Shown here: positions 17,306 to 26,625 of the stretch, piece by piece
Layout: each line of letters starts with the position of its first letter
How positions within the stretch are numbered: the first letter of the stretch is position 1
DNA from: an uncultured Ruminococcus sp.
Lineage (GTDB): Bacteria > Bacillota > Clostridia > Oscillospirales > Ruminococcaceae
Length of the DNA: 64,000 bases
Direction: 5' to 3'
Assembly: GCA_900539835.1 (NCBI GenBank)
Contig: UQDR01000007.1
Location: 23,783-87,782 of the forward strand
Notes under the pieces: generated by a model
The model's database searches: none
What the model saw: only the letters and a program-made list of their open reading frames with translations
Told to the model about the DNA's origin: nothing
Position numbers and translations under genes: made by a program

Positions 17306-18586
17306 TTAAGCTCCTTTTCTCGGAGAATCCTTGGCTTTAGAAACCTCAGGCTCTGTTTTTCCAAGAATGCAGTCTGATGTAATTGTGATTCTAACAATCT
17401 CATCATCCGACGGACATTCAAACATAAGCTTCGTAAGAGCCTTTTCAACAACCGCCCTTAAACCTCTTGCGCCCGTTTTTTGTGCAATCGTCATTTTCGC
17501 AATCTCTCTTTTTGCGTCGTCAGTAACCTCTAATTCAATTCCGTCAAGCTTAAACAGCTTTGTATATTGTTTCAGCAATGAATTTTTCGGTTCTGTCAGA
17601 ATTCTGCAAAGTGCATCCTCATCCAGCTCTTCAAGAACTGTAATAACCGGAAGTCTGCCCACAAGCTCCGGCACAAGCCCGAACTTAACCAAATCATGCG
17701 GACATACTTTTTTCATAACGTTGCTGTCCGATCTTTTGTCCTTGATGTTTCCGCCAAAGCCAAGAGAAGAAGAATCCGTTCTCTTTTTAATAACAGCTTC
17801 AAGACCTTCAAAAGCGCCGCCGCAAATAAACAGAATATTTTTGGTGTCAATTTGAATAAATTCCTGATGCGGATGCTTTCTGCCACCCTGAGGAGGAACA
17901 TTTGAAACTGTACCCTCAATGATTTTCAAAAGTGCCTGCTGAACTCCTTCGCCGCTTACATCTCGTGTAATTGAGGTGTTCTCGCTTTTTCTTGCGATTT
18001 TGTCAATTTCATCAATATATATGATACCTTTTGAAGCGGCTTCCAGATCATAATCAGCAGCCTGAATCAGCCTTGTGAGCACGTTTTCAACGTCATCGCC
18101 CACATATCCCGCTTCCGTCAAAGTTGTGGCATCAGCAATGGCAAAAGGTACATTCAAAAGCTTTGCCAAAGTCTGTGCAAGAAGCGTTTTTCCCGTACCG
18201 GTTGGACCTAAGAGCAAAACATTGCTCTTTTGAATTTCAACATCATCTTCATCAGCATCTTTAAGCGACATAATTCGTTTGTAATGGTTATATACCGCAA
18301 CAGCCAGCGCAATTTTAGCTTCATCCTGTCCAATGACATATTCATCAAGAACTGCTTTGATTTCTGCCGGTTTTTTAAGGGTAATTTCACCGTTTACAAT
18401 TACCTTGTCTTTCTTTATGCGTGAAAAAGCCTTTGCCCCGGGTCCGCCCGACTGTTCCTCCAATATATCATAACAGAACATAACGCATTCATCACAAATA
18501 TGAGTATCCCCGGCAGAAAACATATTTTTGACCTTGTTTTCTGACTTTCCGCAGAAATTACACCTCTTCATTGTTTCATTAGTCAT
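17306..18586 (-). CDS. clpX: ATP-dependent Clp protease ATPase subunit ClpX
   Basis: Unfoldase partner of ClpP. The N-terminal zinc-binding domain has C9/C12 and C31/C34. The AAA+ module shows Walker A GPTGTGKT, Walker B IIYIDEIDK and pore loop GYVGDDV. Length is 426 residues. It lies 12 bp after clpP, completing tig-clpP-clpX, a conserved chaperone-protease cluster. A terminator follows. Confidence 0.98.
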   Translation of the reverse strand: MTNETMKRCNFCGKSENKVKNMFSAGDTHICDECVMFCYDILEEQSGGPGAKAFSRIKKDKVIVNGEITLKKPAEIKAVLDEYVIGQDEAKIALAVAVYNHYKRIMSLKDADEDDVEIQKSNVLLLGPTGTGKTLLAQTLAKLLNVPFAIADATTLTEAGYVGDDVENVLTRLIQAADYDLEAASKGIIYIDEIDKIARKSENTSITRDVSGEGVQQALLKIIEGTVSNVPPQGGRKHPHQEFIQIDTKNILFICGGAFEGLEAVIKKRTDSSSLGFGGNIKDKRSDSNVMKKVCPHDLVKFGLVPELVGRLPVITVLEELDEDALCRILTEPKNSLLKQYTKLFKLDGIELEVTDDAKREIAKMTIAQKTGARGLRAVVEKALTKLMFECPSDDEIVRITITSDCILGKTEPEVSKAKDSPRKGA

Positions 18587-18598
18587 CTTTAATCAATC

Positions 18599-19186
18599 CT
18601 ATCTGTTTGTGATAACCTTGTCTATAAGACCGTAATCAAGCGCCTGCTGCGCCGACATGAAATTATCTCTTTCAGTATCCATCGCAATCTGCTCAATGGA
18701 TTTACCGGTGTTCTGAGCAAGAATTCCGTTAAGCTTTTCTCTTGTTCTTACCAAGTGATCAGAATGAATTTTTATATCTGTGCACTGACCTGAAAGACCG
18801 CCTGAAATAAGCGGCTGGTGAATCATTATCTCGCTGTTAGGAAGAGAATATCTCTTGCCCTTTGCACCGCTTGAAAGCAGGAATGAACCCATTGATGCAG
18901 CCATACCTATACAAATTGTTGAAACGTCACACTTGATATACTGCATTGTATCATAAATAGCCATACCTGCGGTGATAACTCCGCCTGGGCTGTTTATATA
19001 AAGATCAATATCCTTTTCAGGATCCTGTCCTTCAAGATAAAGGAGCTGTGCGATTACAACGCTTGCTGTTGCGTCGTCAATCTGGTCACACAACATAATT
19101 ATTCTGTCATTAAGAAGCCTTGAATATATGTCATAGCTTCTTTCGCCTCTGCTTGTTTGTTCTACTACATAAGGAACCAATGCCAT
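18599..19186 (-). CDS. clpP: ATP-dependent Clp protease proteolytic subunit ClpP
   Basis: Serine peptidase forming the tetradecameric barrel. Ser98 (GMAASMG) and His123 (MIHQP) are at the expected places, with the third residue in the conserved DTERDNFMSA segment. 195 residues, normal. AGGAGGAGATAACT precedes the ATG. The N-terminal LVPYVVEQTSRGER is the usual gating loop. Confidence 0.98.
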   Translation of the reverse strand: MALVPYVVEQTSRGERSYDIYSRLLNDRIIMLCDQIDDATASVVIAQLLYLEGQDPEKDIDLYINSPGGVITAGMAIYDTMQYIKCDVSTICIGMAASMGSFLLSSGAKGKRYSLPNSEIMIHQPLISGGLSGQCTDIKIHSDHLVRTREKLNGILAQNTGKSIEQIAMDTERDNFMSAQQALDYGLIDKVITNR

Positions 19187-19260
19187 AGTTATCTCCTCCT
19201 GTTAATACACTTTTCGCTCGCTATGTTACCAGCGAGCGAAATCGACACAATATTACAAAA

Positions 19261-20541
19261 TTACTTAATCACTGCGGAATCCTTAATGAGGTCAACAGCC
19301 TTTCCGACAGCAATATCTTTCTTAAGGTCCTCTGCTCTGATATAAACCTTGATCTGCTCAACTGGCATCTTATACTGCTCAGCAAGCTTATCAAACTCTG
19401 CATTGCACTCTTCCTCAGAAACCTCAATGTTTTCAAGCTGTGCAACCTTTTCAAGAGCAAGACGCAGTTTAACCTGTTTTTCAGCCTGTTCGCCGTACAT
19501 TTTTCTAAGAGATTCCATTGTCTGACCTGAATACTGGAGATAAAGTTCAAGTGAAATACCCTGAGGTGCAAGTCTTTGTTCAAGCTCGCTTACCATTTCA
19601 TTTACACGGTTGTCGAACATTACCTGAGGTATCTCAGCCTTAAGGTTAGCGATTACAGTATCAAAAAGCTTTTCTTCAACGATAGCGTCAGCTTCCTTTT
19701 CAGCAGCCTCTTCAAGCTTCTTCTTAACATCAGCTTTAAATTCGTCAACAGTATCAAATTCAGTTGAATCCTTGATCATTTCATCATCAAGCTCAGGAAG
19801 CTCTTTCTTAGAAATGCTCTTGAGGTTGATCTTGAATACAACAGGAGCGCCTGCAAGCTCTTTTGCCTGATAATCCTCTGGGAAAGTTACGTTGATGTCA
19901 AACTGCTCACCTGCGTTATGACCAACAACAGCTTCTTCAAATCCTGGGATAAACTGTCCGCTTCCCAATGAAAGTGTAAAGTCCTCAGCCTTTCCGCCTT
20001 CAAAAGCAACATCATCCTTAAATCCCTCAAAGTCAATAAGAACGTCGTCGCCCATTTCAGCAGCTCTGTCGTCAACAGTTACAATTCTCATGTTCTTTTC
20101 TCTGAGCTTATCAGCTTCTTTTGCAACATCCTCGTCAGTAACAGCCTTGACAGTTTTTTCAACTTCTATACCCTTATAGCCGTCAATTTCAACTTCCGGC
20201 TTTGTAATGCAGGTAACTTTGATTTCAACGCCCTTAGCCTTATCAACTGAAGTAACCTCAGCCTCAGGTCTTGCAACAAGTTCAAGTCCTGATTCAGCAA
20301 TAACGCTGTCCACTTCAGGACCATAAAGGAGATTTACGGCGTCCTCAAAGAAAACATTTTCGCCGTATTCCTTTTCAATAAGCTTACGTGGAGCTTTACC
20401 CTTACGGAATCCACGAATCTGAATATTTTTCTTAGCCTTCTGATATGCTTTTTCGATAGCTTCTTCAAAAGCTTCAGGTGAAATTTCTATTTCCAGTTCA
20501 ACCTTATTTGTTTCAACTTTGTTTGTAGATTTTAAACTCAT
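19261..20541 (-). CDS. tig: Trigger factor
   Basis: Ribosome-bound chaperone and peptidyl-prolyl isomerase. The ribosome-binding signature GFRKGKAPRK lies near residue 45. The FKBP-like domain (about 155-245) includes VLIDFEGF and GQFIPGFEEA, and an acidic helical C-domain follows. 426 residues. It heads tig-clpP-clpX and has its own promoter. Confidence 0.97.
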   Translation of the reverse strand: MSLKSTNKVETNKVELEIEISPEAFEEAIEKAYQKAKKNIQIRGFRKGKAPRKLIEKEYGENVFFEDAVNLLYGPEVDSVIAESGLELVARPEAEVTSVDKAKGVEIKVTCITKPEVEIDGYKGIEVEKTVKAVTDEDVAKEADKLREKNMRIVTVDDRAAEMGDDVLIDFEGFKDDVAFEGGKAEDFTLSLGSGQFIPGFEEAVVGHNAGEQFDINVTFPEDYQAKELAGAPVVFKINLKSISKKELPELDDEMIKDSTEFDTVDEFKADVKKKLEEAAEKEADAIVEEKLFDTVIANLKAEIPQVMFDNRVNEMVSELEQRLAPQGISLELYLQYSGQTMESLRKMYGEQAEKQVKLRLALEKVAQLENIEVSEEECNAEFDKLAEQYKMPVEQIKVYIRAEDLKKDIAVGKAVDLIKDSAVIK

Positions 20542-20575
20542 TTTACTTTCCTCCGTTAATATAAGTATCTTTTAC

Positions 20576-20581
20576 ATTATA
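20576..20581 (-). promoter_or_regulatory. Promoter -10 of tig-clpP-clpX
   Basis: The minus strand reads TGCTATAAT (extended -10) 35 bp upstream of tig, with a weak -35 (TGGAAA) 17 bp further upstream. No CIRCE or CtsR-like operator was recognised. Confidence 0.55.
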
Positions 20582-20612
20582 GCATACATTAAATTTTATT
20601 TCCAGTGATTTT

Positions 20613-21323
20613 TTATAAATTGTCATATTGCACAATTTTAGTGATATTCATTGGGTCAAATTGCAAAAAATCGCTTGCAACTAGGCGATAATTTATACCG
20701 TCACGACAGCCGTTTATTGCATAATCAGCGCCGCTTCCGTGAATATGTCCATAAAAGCACCATTTGATATTATATTTATGGAGCACCTCAAGCATATCAT
20801 AGTTACAGCTTGTGCCGTATACTGGAGGATAATGCAAAAACACCACGGGCTTCAGCCCTGCTTTCAAAGCTGACTCTATGGACATACTGAGTCTTCCGGC
20901 TTCTCTGGCAAGAACCTTTTTATCAGCAGGCTCAGAGGTTTCATTTATCCAGCCTCTTGTTCCGCATATTCCTATTCCCTCATACTCATAATGATTATTA
21001 TGAAGTATATTAAGCGTTGTAAATCCGTTATCTGCAAAAAACTTTTCCATTTTATTTTTAGTATTCCACCAATAATCATGGTTTCCTTTTAAAATAATTT
21101 TTTTGCCGTTAAGGTTATTGATGAACTTAAAATCCTCATAGGATTTTTCAAGTCCCATTGCCCATGAGATATCTCCGGGAATAACAATTGTATCGTCAGG
21201 CATAATTTTATTCTGCCAATTATATTCAATTTTATTTACATAGTCCTTCCAGCCCCCGAAAATATCCATCGGCTTATCAACTGAAAGAGACAAATGAAGA
21301 TCTGCCATTACAAACAGCGCCAA
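20613..21323 (-). CDS. Calcineurin-like metallophosphoesterase
   Basis: A 236-residue cytosolic phosphoesterase. The metal-binding motifs appear in order: DLHL, GDISW, GNHDYWW, HYPP and GHIHG. The substrate is unknown. The start is TTG at 21323, chosen because AGGAGGTGG lies 7 nt upstream and the residues ALFVMADLHL are needed for the first strand. The next ATG (21308) would remove this strand and has no Shine-Dalgarno. Confidence 0.85.
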   Translation of the reverse strand: MALFVMADLHLSLSVDKPMDIFGGWKDYVNKIEYNWQNKIMPDDTIVIPGDISWAMGLEKSYEDFKFINNLNGKKIILKGNHDYWWNTKNKMEKFFADNGFTTLNILHNNHYEYEGIGICGTRGWINETSEPADKKVLAREAGRLSMSIESALKAGLKPVVFLHYPPVYGTSCNYDMLEVLHKYNIKWCFYGHIHGSGADYAINGCRDGINYRLVASDFLQFDPMNITKIVQYDNL

Positions 21324-21419
21324 TATTCCACCTCCTGTCGGCTAAAATTCCCATAATAAATCGCAATTATATTCACATAATAAAAATGCAACTACTGTTG
21401 CGGAAGGAGTGATTATATC

Positions 21420-21584
21420 ATGGAAAAGGATAGAATCTACGGAATCAACTGTGATGTTTCAAACTGTGTTTACAACAGAAACTCATGCGAATGCACAGCT
21501 GATAAAATTGATGTTTGCTGTACTTGCTCAAAGCCTGACTGTTGTGATGAAACAGAATGCAAGACTTTTAAGGCAAGAAGCTAA
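21420..21584 (+). CDS. DUF1540 small cysteine-rich protein
   Basis: A 54-residue protein with nine cysteines spaced in pairs (C11, C16, C23, C25, C33, C34, C36, C41, C42, C47 region), starting MEKDRIYGINCDVSNC. This is the DUF1540 pattern, common in spore-forming clostridia and of unknown function; metal binding is likely. Shine-Dalgarno GGAAGGAGT (21402-21410) is strong. It is shorter than 60 residues and read here directly from the sequence. Confidence 0.85.
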   Translation: MEKDRIYGINCDVSNCVYNRNSCECTADKIDVCCTCSKPDCCDETECKTFKARS

Positions 21585-21597
21585 TTACTGCTTTTAA

Positions 21598-21661
21598 CTG
21601 ATTCTTTACAGAATCAGCCGTCTGACAGCGGTTCACATAGAGTATAATCTCTGTCAGACGG
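21598..21661. other. Two consecutive hairpins between convergent genes
   Basis: CTGATTC/GAATCAG (21598-21604, 21611-21617) is immediately followed by an 11-bp stem CCGTCTGACAG/CTGTCAGACGG (21618-21628, 21651-21661) with a 22-nt loop. There is no T-tract, so they may block convergent transcription or have another role. Confidence 0.6.
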
Positions 21662-21699
21662 ATACATAATGGACAATTAACCATTTTATGCAAAGGAAA

Positions 21700-23190
21700 T
21701 TAAATTCCCAGATTTTTAAACACAAAGTCTTTCATTTCAGTTTTATCAATGATCTCCTTGAATCTGATATCCTTATTTTTCAGTTCTGCCAATGAAGCGG
21801 GAACGGGAATCTTTGAAGCTTCTGAGAGCTTTTCAACAAGCTCAAACTCATCGCTGTCTGTATCAATTCCCATAGCGTCGAGAACTGAACCTGAGAACTT
21901 ATAAGGACTTGCTGTTGATGCGACTATTGTCTTTGTTTCGTCACCTGTAGCAGCTTTATAATCCTCATAAACCTTTACTGCAACTGCTGTATGAGTATCG
22001 CAGGTATATGAATATTTATCATAGATTTCCTTAATGCATTCCTTTGTCTGGACATCGTCACAGCAGCCTGCATAGAACTCTTCCTTCAGCATTTCCTTCA
22101 CGCTGTCGCTTACTTCATACTCGCCTTTGGAAGCCAAAGCGCCGAACCATTCCCTGATCTGGGAATCGTTTTCGCCTGAAAGGTGATAGAGCAATCTTTC
22201 GAGGTTAGATGAAATAAGAATATCCATTGAAGGTGAAATTGTTGTATGGAACGGACGATTTCTGTTATACACACCTGTATTCAAGAAATCAGTGAGAACG
22301 TTATTAGCATTTGAAGCACAGATAAGCTTATTCACAGGGATACCCATTTTCTTAGCATAGAAGCCTGCGAGGATATTACCGAAGTTACCTGTTGGAACGA
22401 CGATATTGATCTTATCGCCCAAAGCGATTTCGCCGTCCTTGACCAGCTGTGCATAGCTTGAGATATAATAGATAATCTGAGGTGCAAGACGTCCCCAGTT
22501 AATGGAGTTTGCTGATGAGAACATCATGCCGTTTTTCTCTAATTCTGCTGCGATTTCCTGATTAGTAAAAATAGCTTTAACGCCGTTCTGAGCGTCATCA
22601 AAGTTCCCTTTGATTGCACAGACGTTTACGTTTTTACCTTCCTGAGTAGTCATTTGTTTTTTCTGCATTGCAGAAACTCCGTCGTCAGGATAGAACACAA
22701 GAATTTCTGTATCAGGAACATCCTTGAAGCCTTCAAGAGCGGCTTTTCCTGTATCTCCTGAAGTAGCAACGAGGATAACGATTTTCTTATTAAGCTCCAG
22801 CTTTTTAGCTGAAGTAGTAAGAAGATAAGGCAGAATCTGAAGCGCCATATCCTTAAATGCACATGTTGGTCCATGCCAGAGTTCAAGCATATATGTACCG
22901 TCAAAGAGATGAGCAAGCTCAGCGATATTCTCACTGTCAAAATTCTTTGTATTATATGCGCTTTCTACGCAATATTTTATTTCTGTTTCTGTAAAGTCAG
23001 TAAGATATTTTGAGAACACAAAGAATGCTCTTTGGGCATATGTCATATCTTCCAAAGCCTTGACGTCATCCAAAGTAATTTTCGGAAGCTCGGAAGGAAC
23101 GAACAGTCCGCCGTCCTTTGAGATACCTTGTGCGATAGCCTGTGCAGATGTAACATTCACACTGCTGTTTCTTGTACTTTTGTAATACAT
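21700..23190 (-). CDS. thrC: Threonine synthase
   Basis: PLP enzyme converting phosphohomoserine to threonine. The PLP lysine lies in GPTCAFKDMAL, and the phosphate-binding turn in ATSGDTGKAAL. With 496 residues it belongs to the longer class that includes E. coli ThrC. The ATG at 23190 is chosen because AGAAGGGTG lies 5-6 nt upstream; an in-frame GTG three codons earlier overlaps this Shine-Dalgarno. It follows yraN at the end of the lepB-rbgA-rnhB-yraN group. Confidence 0.97.
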   Translation of the reverse strand: MYYKSTRNSSVNVTSAQAIAQGISKDGGLFVPSELPKITLDDVKALEDMTYAQRAFFVFSKYLTDFTETEIKYCVESAYNTKNFDSENIAELAHLFDGTYMLELWHGPTCAFKDMALQILPYLLTTSAKKLELNKKIVILVATSGDTGKAALEGFKDVPDTEILVFYPDDGVSAMQKKQMTTQEGKNVNVCAIKGNFDDAQNGVKAIFTNQEIAAELEKNGMMFSSANSINWGRLAPQIIYYISSYAQLVKDGEIALGDKINIVVPTGNFGNILAGFYAKKMGIPVNKLICASNANNVLTDFLNTGVYNRNRPFHTTISPSMDILISSNLERLLYHLSGENDSQIREWFGALASKGEYEVSDSVKEMLKEEFYAGCCDDVQTKECIKEIYDKYSYTCDTHTAVAVKVYEDYKAATGDETKTIVASTASPYKFSGSVLDAMGIDTDSDEFELVEKLSEASKIPVPASLAELKNKDIRFKEIIDKTEMKDFVFKNLGI

Positions 23191-23235
23191 AAAAATCACC
23201 CTTCTAAACTTTTATCGGAAAATTCCGTTATTTAT

Positions 23236-23610
23236 TTAATCAGTACTTGCATCAAAGGCTGACACATAATACTTTATTTTCTTAATTTCCTCACCGCTCA
23301 TTTCAACCACTGCAACGTCAAATCTTCCGCTGCATGGTTCATCAAGCAAGCTGAAATATCTTTTAGCAGTTTTGATTATACGTTTTTGTTTTGATTTAGT
23401 TACAGCTTCTTCTCCGCTCTGGAAGGCATCAAGCTTTCGTGTTTTTACCTCGACAAAGGCAACGCAATCATTTTTCTTTGCAATTATATCAATCTCGCCG
23501 CCACGGACCGTATAATTTTTTTTAAGTATTTCATAACCGTTTTTTCGCAGGAATTTACAGACGGCAGCTTCACCTGCATATCCGATATCACGTTTTGATT
23601 TTATTTGCAT
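23236..23610 (-). CDS. YraN/UPF0102 family endonuclease-like protein
   Basis: A 124-residue protein with the family order GYAGEAAVCKFL, RGGEIDIIAKK and FVEVKTRK, the D-ExK arrangement of Holliday-junction-resolvase-type nucleases. Biological role unproven. Its start overlaps the rnhB end by 23 nt; rnhB-yraN linkage is very common. Confidence 0.92.
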   Translation of the reverse strand: MQIKSKRDIGYAGEAAVCKFLRKNGYEILKKNYTVRGGEIDIIAKKNDCVAFVEVKTRKLDAFQSGEEAVTKSKQKRIIKTAKRYFSLLDEPCSGRFDVAVVEMSGEEIKKIKYYVSAFDASTD

Positions 23611-24199
23611 AATACTTTTTCAGAAAGCTTGGTCTATGTATTGGAGATTCACCGAACCGGTCGATCATCTGATAATGAAGCTTAGTTCCATAGCCCTTAT
23701 GCTTTTCAAACTGATACTGGGGATATTTCTCTGCCATTTGAAGCATATATCTATCTCTTGAAACCTTTGCAAGGATAGACGCTGCGGCAATTGACTGAGA
23801 TTTTGCATCGCCTTTGATCACTGTTTGAGCTTCAATATTTAAATCCGGCTTTTTGTTGCCATCCACCAAGACCAGATCAGGTGTTGTTCCCAGTGATTCC
23901 ACTGCCCTTTTCATAGCAAGCATTGCGGAATTAAGGATATTTATTTGTTCAATCTCCTCAACGGTAGCAATCTGTATTGAATAGAACAGGGCTTTTTCAA
24001 TTATTTCATCAAAAAGCGCTTCCCGCTTTTTTTCGGAAAGTTTTTTACTGTCATTGATTCCCTCGATTACTGTATCAGGAGCGAAGATGACTGCTGCGGC
24101 AAAGACATCTCCTGCCAACGGACCTCGCCCTGCTTCATCTACGCCGCAAATCAAGGGATAATTTTTTCTATAATCGTTATCAAATTCAAATAAATTCAT
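23588..24199 (-). CDS. rnhB: Ribonuclease HII
   Basis: Removes ribonucleotides from DNA and RNA-DNA hybrids. The motif CGVDEAGRGPLAG (residues 18-30) carries the catalytic D/E pair; further acids are in DLVLVDG and ASILAKVSRD. 203 residues. Translationally coupled to yraN. Confidence 0.97.
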   Translation of the reverse strand: MNLFEFDNDYRKNYPLICGVDEAGRGPLAGDVFAAAVIFAPDTVIEGINDSKKLSEKKREALFDEIIEKALFYSIQIATVEEIEQINILNSAMLAMKRAVESLGTTPDLVLVDGNKKPDLNIEAQTVIKGDAKSQSIAAASILAKVSRDRYMLQMAEKYPQYQFEKHKGYGTKLHYQMIDRFGESPIHRPSFLKKYYANKIKT

Positions 24200-24249
24200 G
24201 ATTATCTCAATTCACATGCCTTTATAAGCTATAATTTTATGCTGATTGT

Positions 24250-24270
24250 GGCAAGAGCAAAGCCCTTGCC
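24250..24270. other. Intergenic hairpin between rbgA and rnhB
   Basis: GGCAAGAGC-AAA-GCCCTTGCC, nine paired positions with one mismatch. On the plus strand it is followed by CTACTATTTTTT, but no plus-strand gene lies upstream. The rest of the 136-bp gap holds nothing recognisable. Confidence 0.45.
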
Positions 24271-24335
24271 CTACTATTTTTTCATTCAAATTCTTTTTTA
24301 ACAGCTAAACTGTCCTTACATTTGCCCCGTCAGGG

Positions 24336-25226
24336 TCAGGAAGGTTTTTCGAGGCTGATTCTGCCGATTGTTCCGCTGCGGAACTCATCAAGCACGGTTA
24401 TTGCGGCACGCTCGGTATTTATCTCGCCGCCCGACATCAAGAAGCCACGCTTCTTTCCTATTCTCCCTAATAACTCAAATCCTCGGATACATCCCATTAT
24501 TTCATCGTCAGCCGGAGGGAGATCATCAATATTAATACCGTATCGGTCTATTATAAGCTGTAGATAGTTTTCATCCATGCACTCCAGAAATCTACAGGCA
24601 AGATACTCCATATCCATAATATCGTCCTTAACTGCACCTGTAAAAGCAAGCCTCTCGCCAACTATCATATCCTCAAACTTTGGCCAAAGAACTCCCGGCA
24701 TATCCAAAAGCTCCAAATTATCCTCAAGGCTTACCCACTGTTTTCCTCTTGTAACGCCCGGTCTATCCTCGACTTTAGCACGCTTTGAACCTGAAAGGCG
24801 GTTAATGAAAGAAGACTTTCCCACGTTTGGAATGCCGACTATCATAATTCTAATGGGTCTGCCTTTCATGCCCTTTGCGTCCCACTCGGCGATTTTATCC
24901 GCCATAATTTCATTAAGCAAGGATTTGAATTTATTGACATTTTTGCCGCTTCGGCAATCGGTTGCAATTGCTGCTATGCCTTTACGTTTAAAATAGTCAA
25001 TCCACATAGAAGTAATTGTTTCGTCAGCAGAATCGGCTTTATTCAGCAGAATTAGCCTTGGCTTTCCGCCCACAAGATAGTCCATTTCAGGGTTTCGGCT
25101 TGAATAGGGAATTCTTGCATCAATAATTTCTACAACCACGTCAACAAGCTTTAAATTAGACTTCATTATTCGTCGGGTTTTCGCCATATGTCCGGGAAAC
25201 CACTGGATGTTTGAAACTTCGCTCAT
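24336..25226 (-). CDS. rbgA: Ribosome biogenesis GTPase RbgA (YlqF)
   Basis: Circularly permuted GTPase needed for late 50S assembly. The motifs come in permuted order: G4 LNKAD, then G1 GIPNVGKSS, then G3 DMPG. The N-terminus NIQWFPGHMAKTRR is diagnostic. 296 residues. In Bacillus it lies between rplS and rnhB; here lepB is also in the group. Confidence 0.97.
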   Translation of the reverse strand: MSEVSNIQWFPGHMAKTRRIMKSNLKLVDVVVEIIDARIPYSSRNPEMDYLVGGKPRLILLNKADSADETITSMWIDYFKRKGIAAIATDCRSGKNVNKFKSLLNEIMADKIAEWDAKGMKGRPIRIMIVGIPNVGKSSFINRLSGSKRAKVEDRPGVTRGKQWVSLEDNLELLDMPGVLWPKFEDMIVGERLAFTGAVKDDIMDMEYLACRFLECMDENYLQLIIDRYGINIDDLPPADDEIMGCIRGFELLGRIGKKRGFLMSGGEINTERAAITVLDEFRSGTIGRISLEKPS

Positions 25227-25247
25227 TTTATTTTCCTTTCAGCTTTA

Positions 25248-25856
25248 TTAGATAAAGCTCTCTATTCGTCCAAGCTCACTAAACGGATATATTCGGAAGA
25301 TAACTTTGCCCAAAACGTCTTCTTCGTTGATAAATCCCACAAAAGAGCTTCTGCTGTCGGAAGATCCGTTTCTGTTATCTCCCATAACAAATATTTTTCC
25401 GTCCGGAACTATATATTCATAAACTCCGCTGCTCACTTTGAATTCTTGATTATATGTAGGTTTATCACGCATTGTTTCACGCAGATAATCGTTTGAAATA
25501 ACCTCTCCGTTTACTTCAACTGTATTTTTATTATAGTCTATTTTTATTTTATCGCCCTCGGTTCCGATACATCTTTTAATAATAGTTTCATGAAGTCCGA
25601 AGCTGTTCATTACCAATATATCGCCTTTTTCAGGTGTAAGATTAAAATGGGATATTATGAGTCTATCCTTATCATGGAAATTCGGTGACATTGACTCGCC
25701 GCAGACCACCACTGTTCTCAACACAAAGGTAAATATCAAAATCACCACAAATATTGCAAATGCAAATGATTCAAGCCAATCGAGTATGCTATCAAGGGGA
25801 TTTGTTTTTTTACCCTCTTCTACTGCTTCTAAATTATTATTTTCATTTTCAATCAT
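25248..25856 (-). CDS. lepB: Signal peptidase I
   Basis: Membrane-bound type I signal peptidase. One transmembrane helix (about 30-52) is followed by the catalytic Ser55 in GESMSP and general base Lys94 in IIKRCIG; the GDNRNGSSDSR box is present. 202 residues. The ATG at 25856 is chosen because AGAGGA lies 6 nt upstream; an in-frame start 18 codons earlier lacks a Shine-Dalgarno. Confidence 0.95.
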   Translation of the reverse strand: MIENENNNLEAVEEGKKTNPLDSILDWLESFAFAIFVVILIFTFVLRTVVVCGESMSPNFHDKDRLIISHFNLTPEKGDILVMNSFGLHETIIKRCIGTEGDKIKIDYNKNTVEVNGEVISNDYLRETMRDKPTYNQEFKVSSGVYEYIVPDGKIFVMGDNRNGSSDSRSSFVGFINEEDVLGKVIFRIYPFSELGRIESFI

Positions 25857-26019
25857 ATTATTTCCTCTATTTCTCCGCTTTATATCGGTTAAAAGACTAA
25901 ATATATCCAAGCCTAAAATTAAACATTATTATTATAACAAATATCCTGAAAAATTTCAAGGGCTAACGCTTAAAAAACATCAGTCATTACAATACGGATA
26001 AAAGAATTTACAAAGTATT

Positions 26020-26058
26020 AAAAAAATAAAGTCGGTATTTTATATAAATACCGACTTT
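26020..26058 (-). terminator. Terminator after rplS
   Basis: 13-bp perfect stem (26046-26058 with 26028-26040, AAAGTCGGTATTT) followed on the minus strand by ATTTTTTT. Confidence 0.92.
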
Positions 26059-26071
26059 CGGAAGTTTAAAA

Positions 26072-26416
26072 TTATCTGATTGCTTCCTTAACCTTAGCTG
26101 CTTTACCGACTCTCTTACGGAGATAGTACAGCTTAGCACGGCGTACACGTCCGGATCTTACAATCTCAACCTTTTCAACAACAGGTGAATGAACAGGGAA
26201 CACTCTTTCAATTCCACAGCCATGAGCTACACGGCGAACTGTGAATGTTTCGTTGATTCCGCCATGCTTCTTAGCAATGATAGTACCCTCGAAAACCTGG
26301 ATTCTTGACTTGTCGCCTTCCGTAATTCTAACGTATACTTTAACAGTATCACCAACGTTAAGAACCGGAACTTCTGATTTTAAGCTTGAGTTTGAAATAA
26401 GTTTTAAAGCGTCCAC
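26072..26416 (-). CDS. rplS: 50S ribosomal protein L19
   Basis: L19 lies at the 30S-50S interface. The segment VPVLNVGDTVKVYVRI and the C-terminal RAKLYYLRKRVGKAAKVKE are typical; 114 residues. The start is GTG with AGGAGG 8 nt upstream. It is a monocistronic unit with its own promoter, a structured leader and a terminator. Confidence 0.97.
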   Translation of the reverse strand: MDALKLISNSSLKSEVPVLNVGDTVKVYVRITEGDKSRIQVFEGTIIAKKHGGINETFTVRRVAHGCGIERVFPVHSPVVEKVEIVRSGRVRRAKLYYLRKRVGKAAKVKEAIR

Positions 26417-26584
26417 TTTAAATACCTCCTATTTATTTTCAGACATTCATTCACTTTATGGCGGTATTACTGAACACCGCAAAGTCAGAGGACTATCCGC
26501 TTTAATGTCTTCCCGAAGATCCTTCGGGATATGGCACTAACTCTCGTCGGACATTCTTTCAAAGGCCGACGGTAAATCAAATGC
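26417..26584 (-). ncRNA. Structured 5' leader of rplS (possible L19 leader)
   Basis: About 168 nt of leader with three hairpins on the minus strand: GTCGG/CCGAC-type near 26545-26575, CCCGAAG/CTTCGGG (26511-26527) and GCGGT/ACCGC (about 26460-26480). The place and compactness suit the L19 ribosomal leader found in Firmicutes; no terminator is present, so any control would act on translation. Family assignment is inferred from position. Confidence 0.5.
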
Positions 26585-26590
26585 TTTTAT

Positions 26591-26619
26591 ATTATATCAC
26601 ATATTCCTAACATTTACAA
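26591..26619 (-). promoter_or_regulatory. Promoter of rplS
   Basis: The minus strand reads TTGTAA, 17-bp spacer, TATAAT preceded by TGA (extended -10). Confidence 0.8.
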
Positions 26620-26625
26620 TAGCTT

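Noticed and set aside
23588..23610. Frameshift between rnhB and yraN
   Set aside because: Both proteins are full length; the 23-nt overlap is a normal coupled arrangement.
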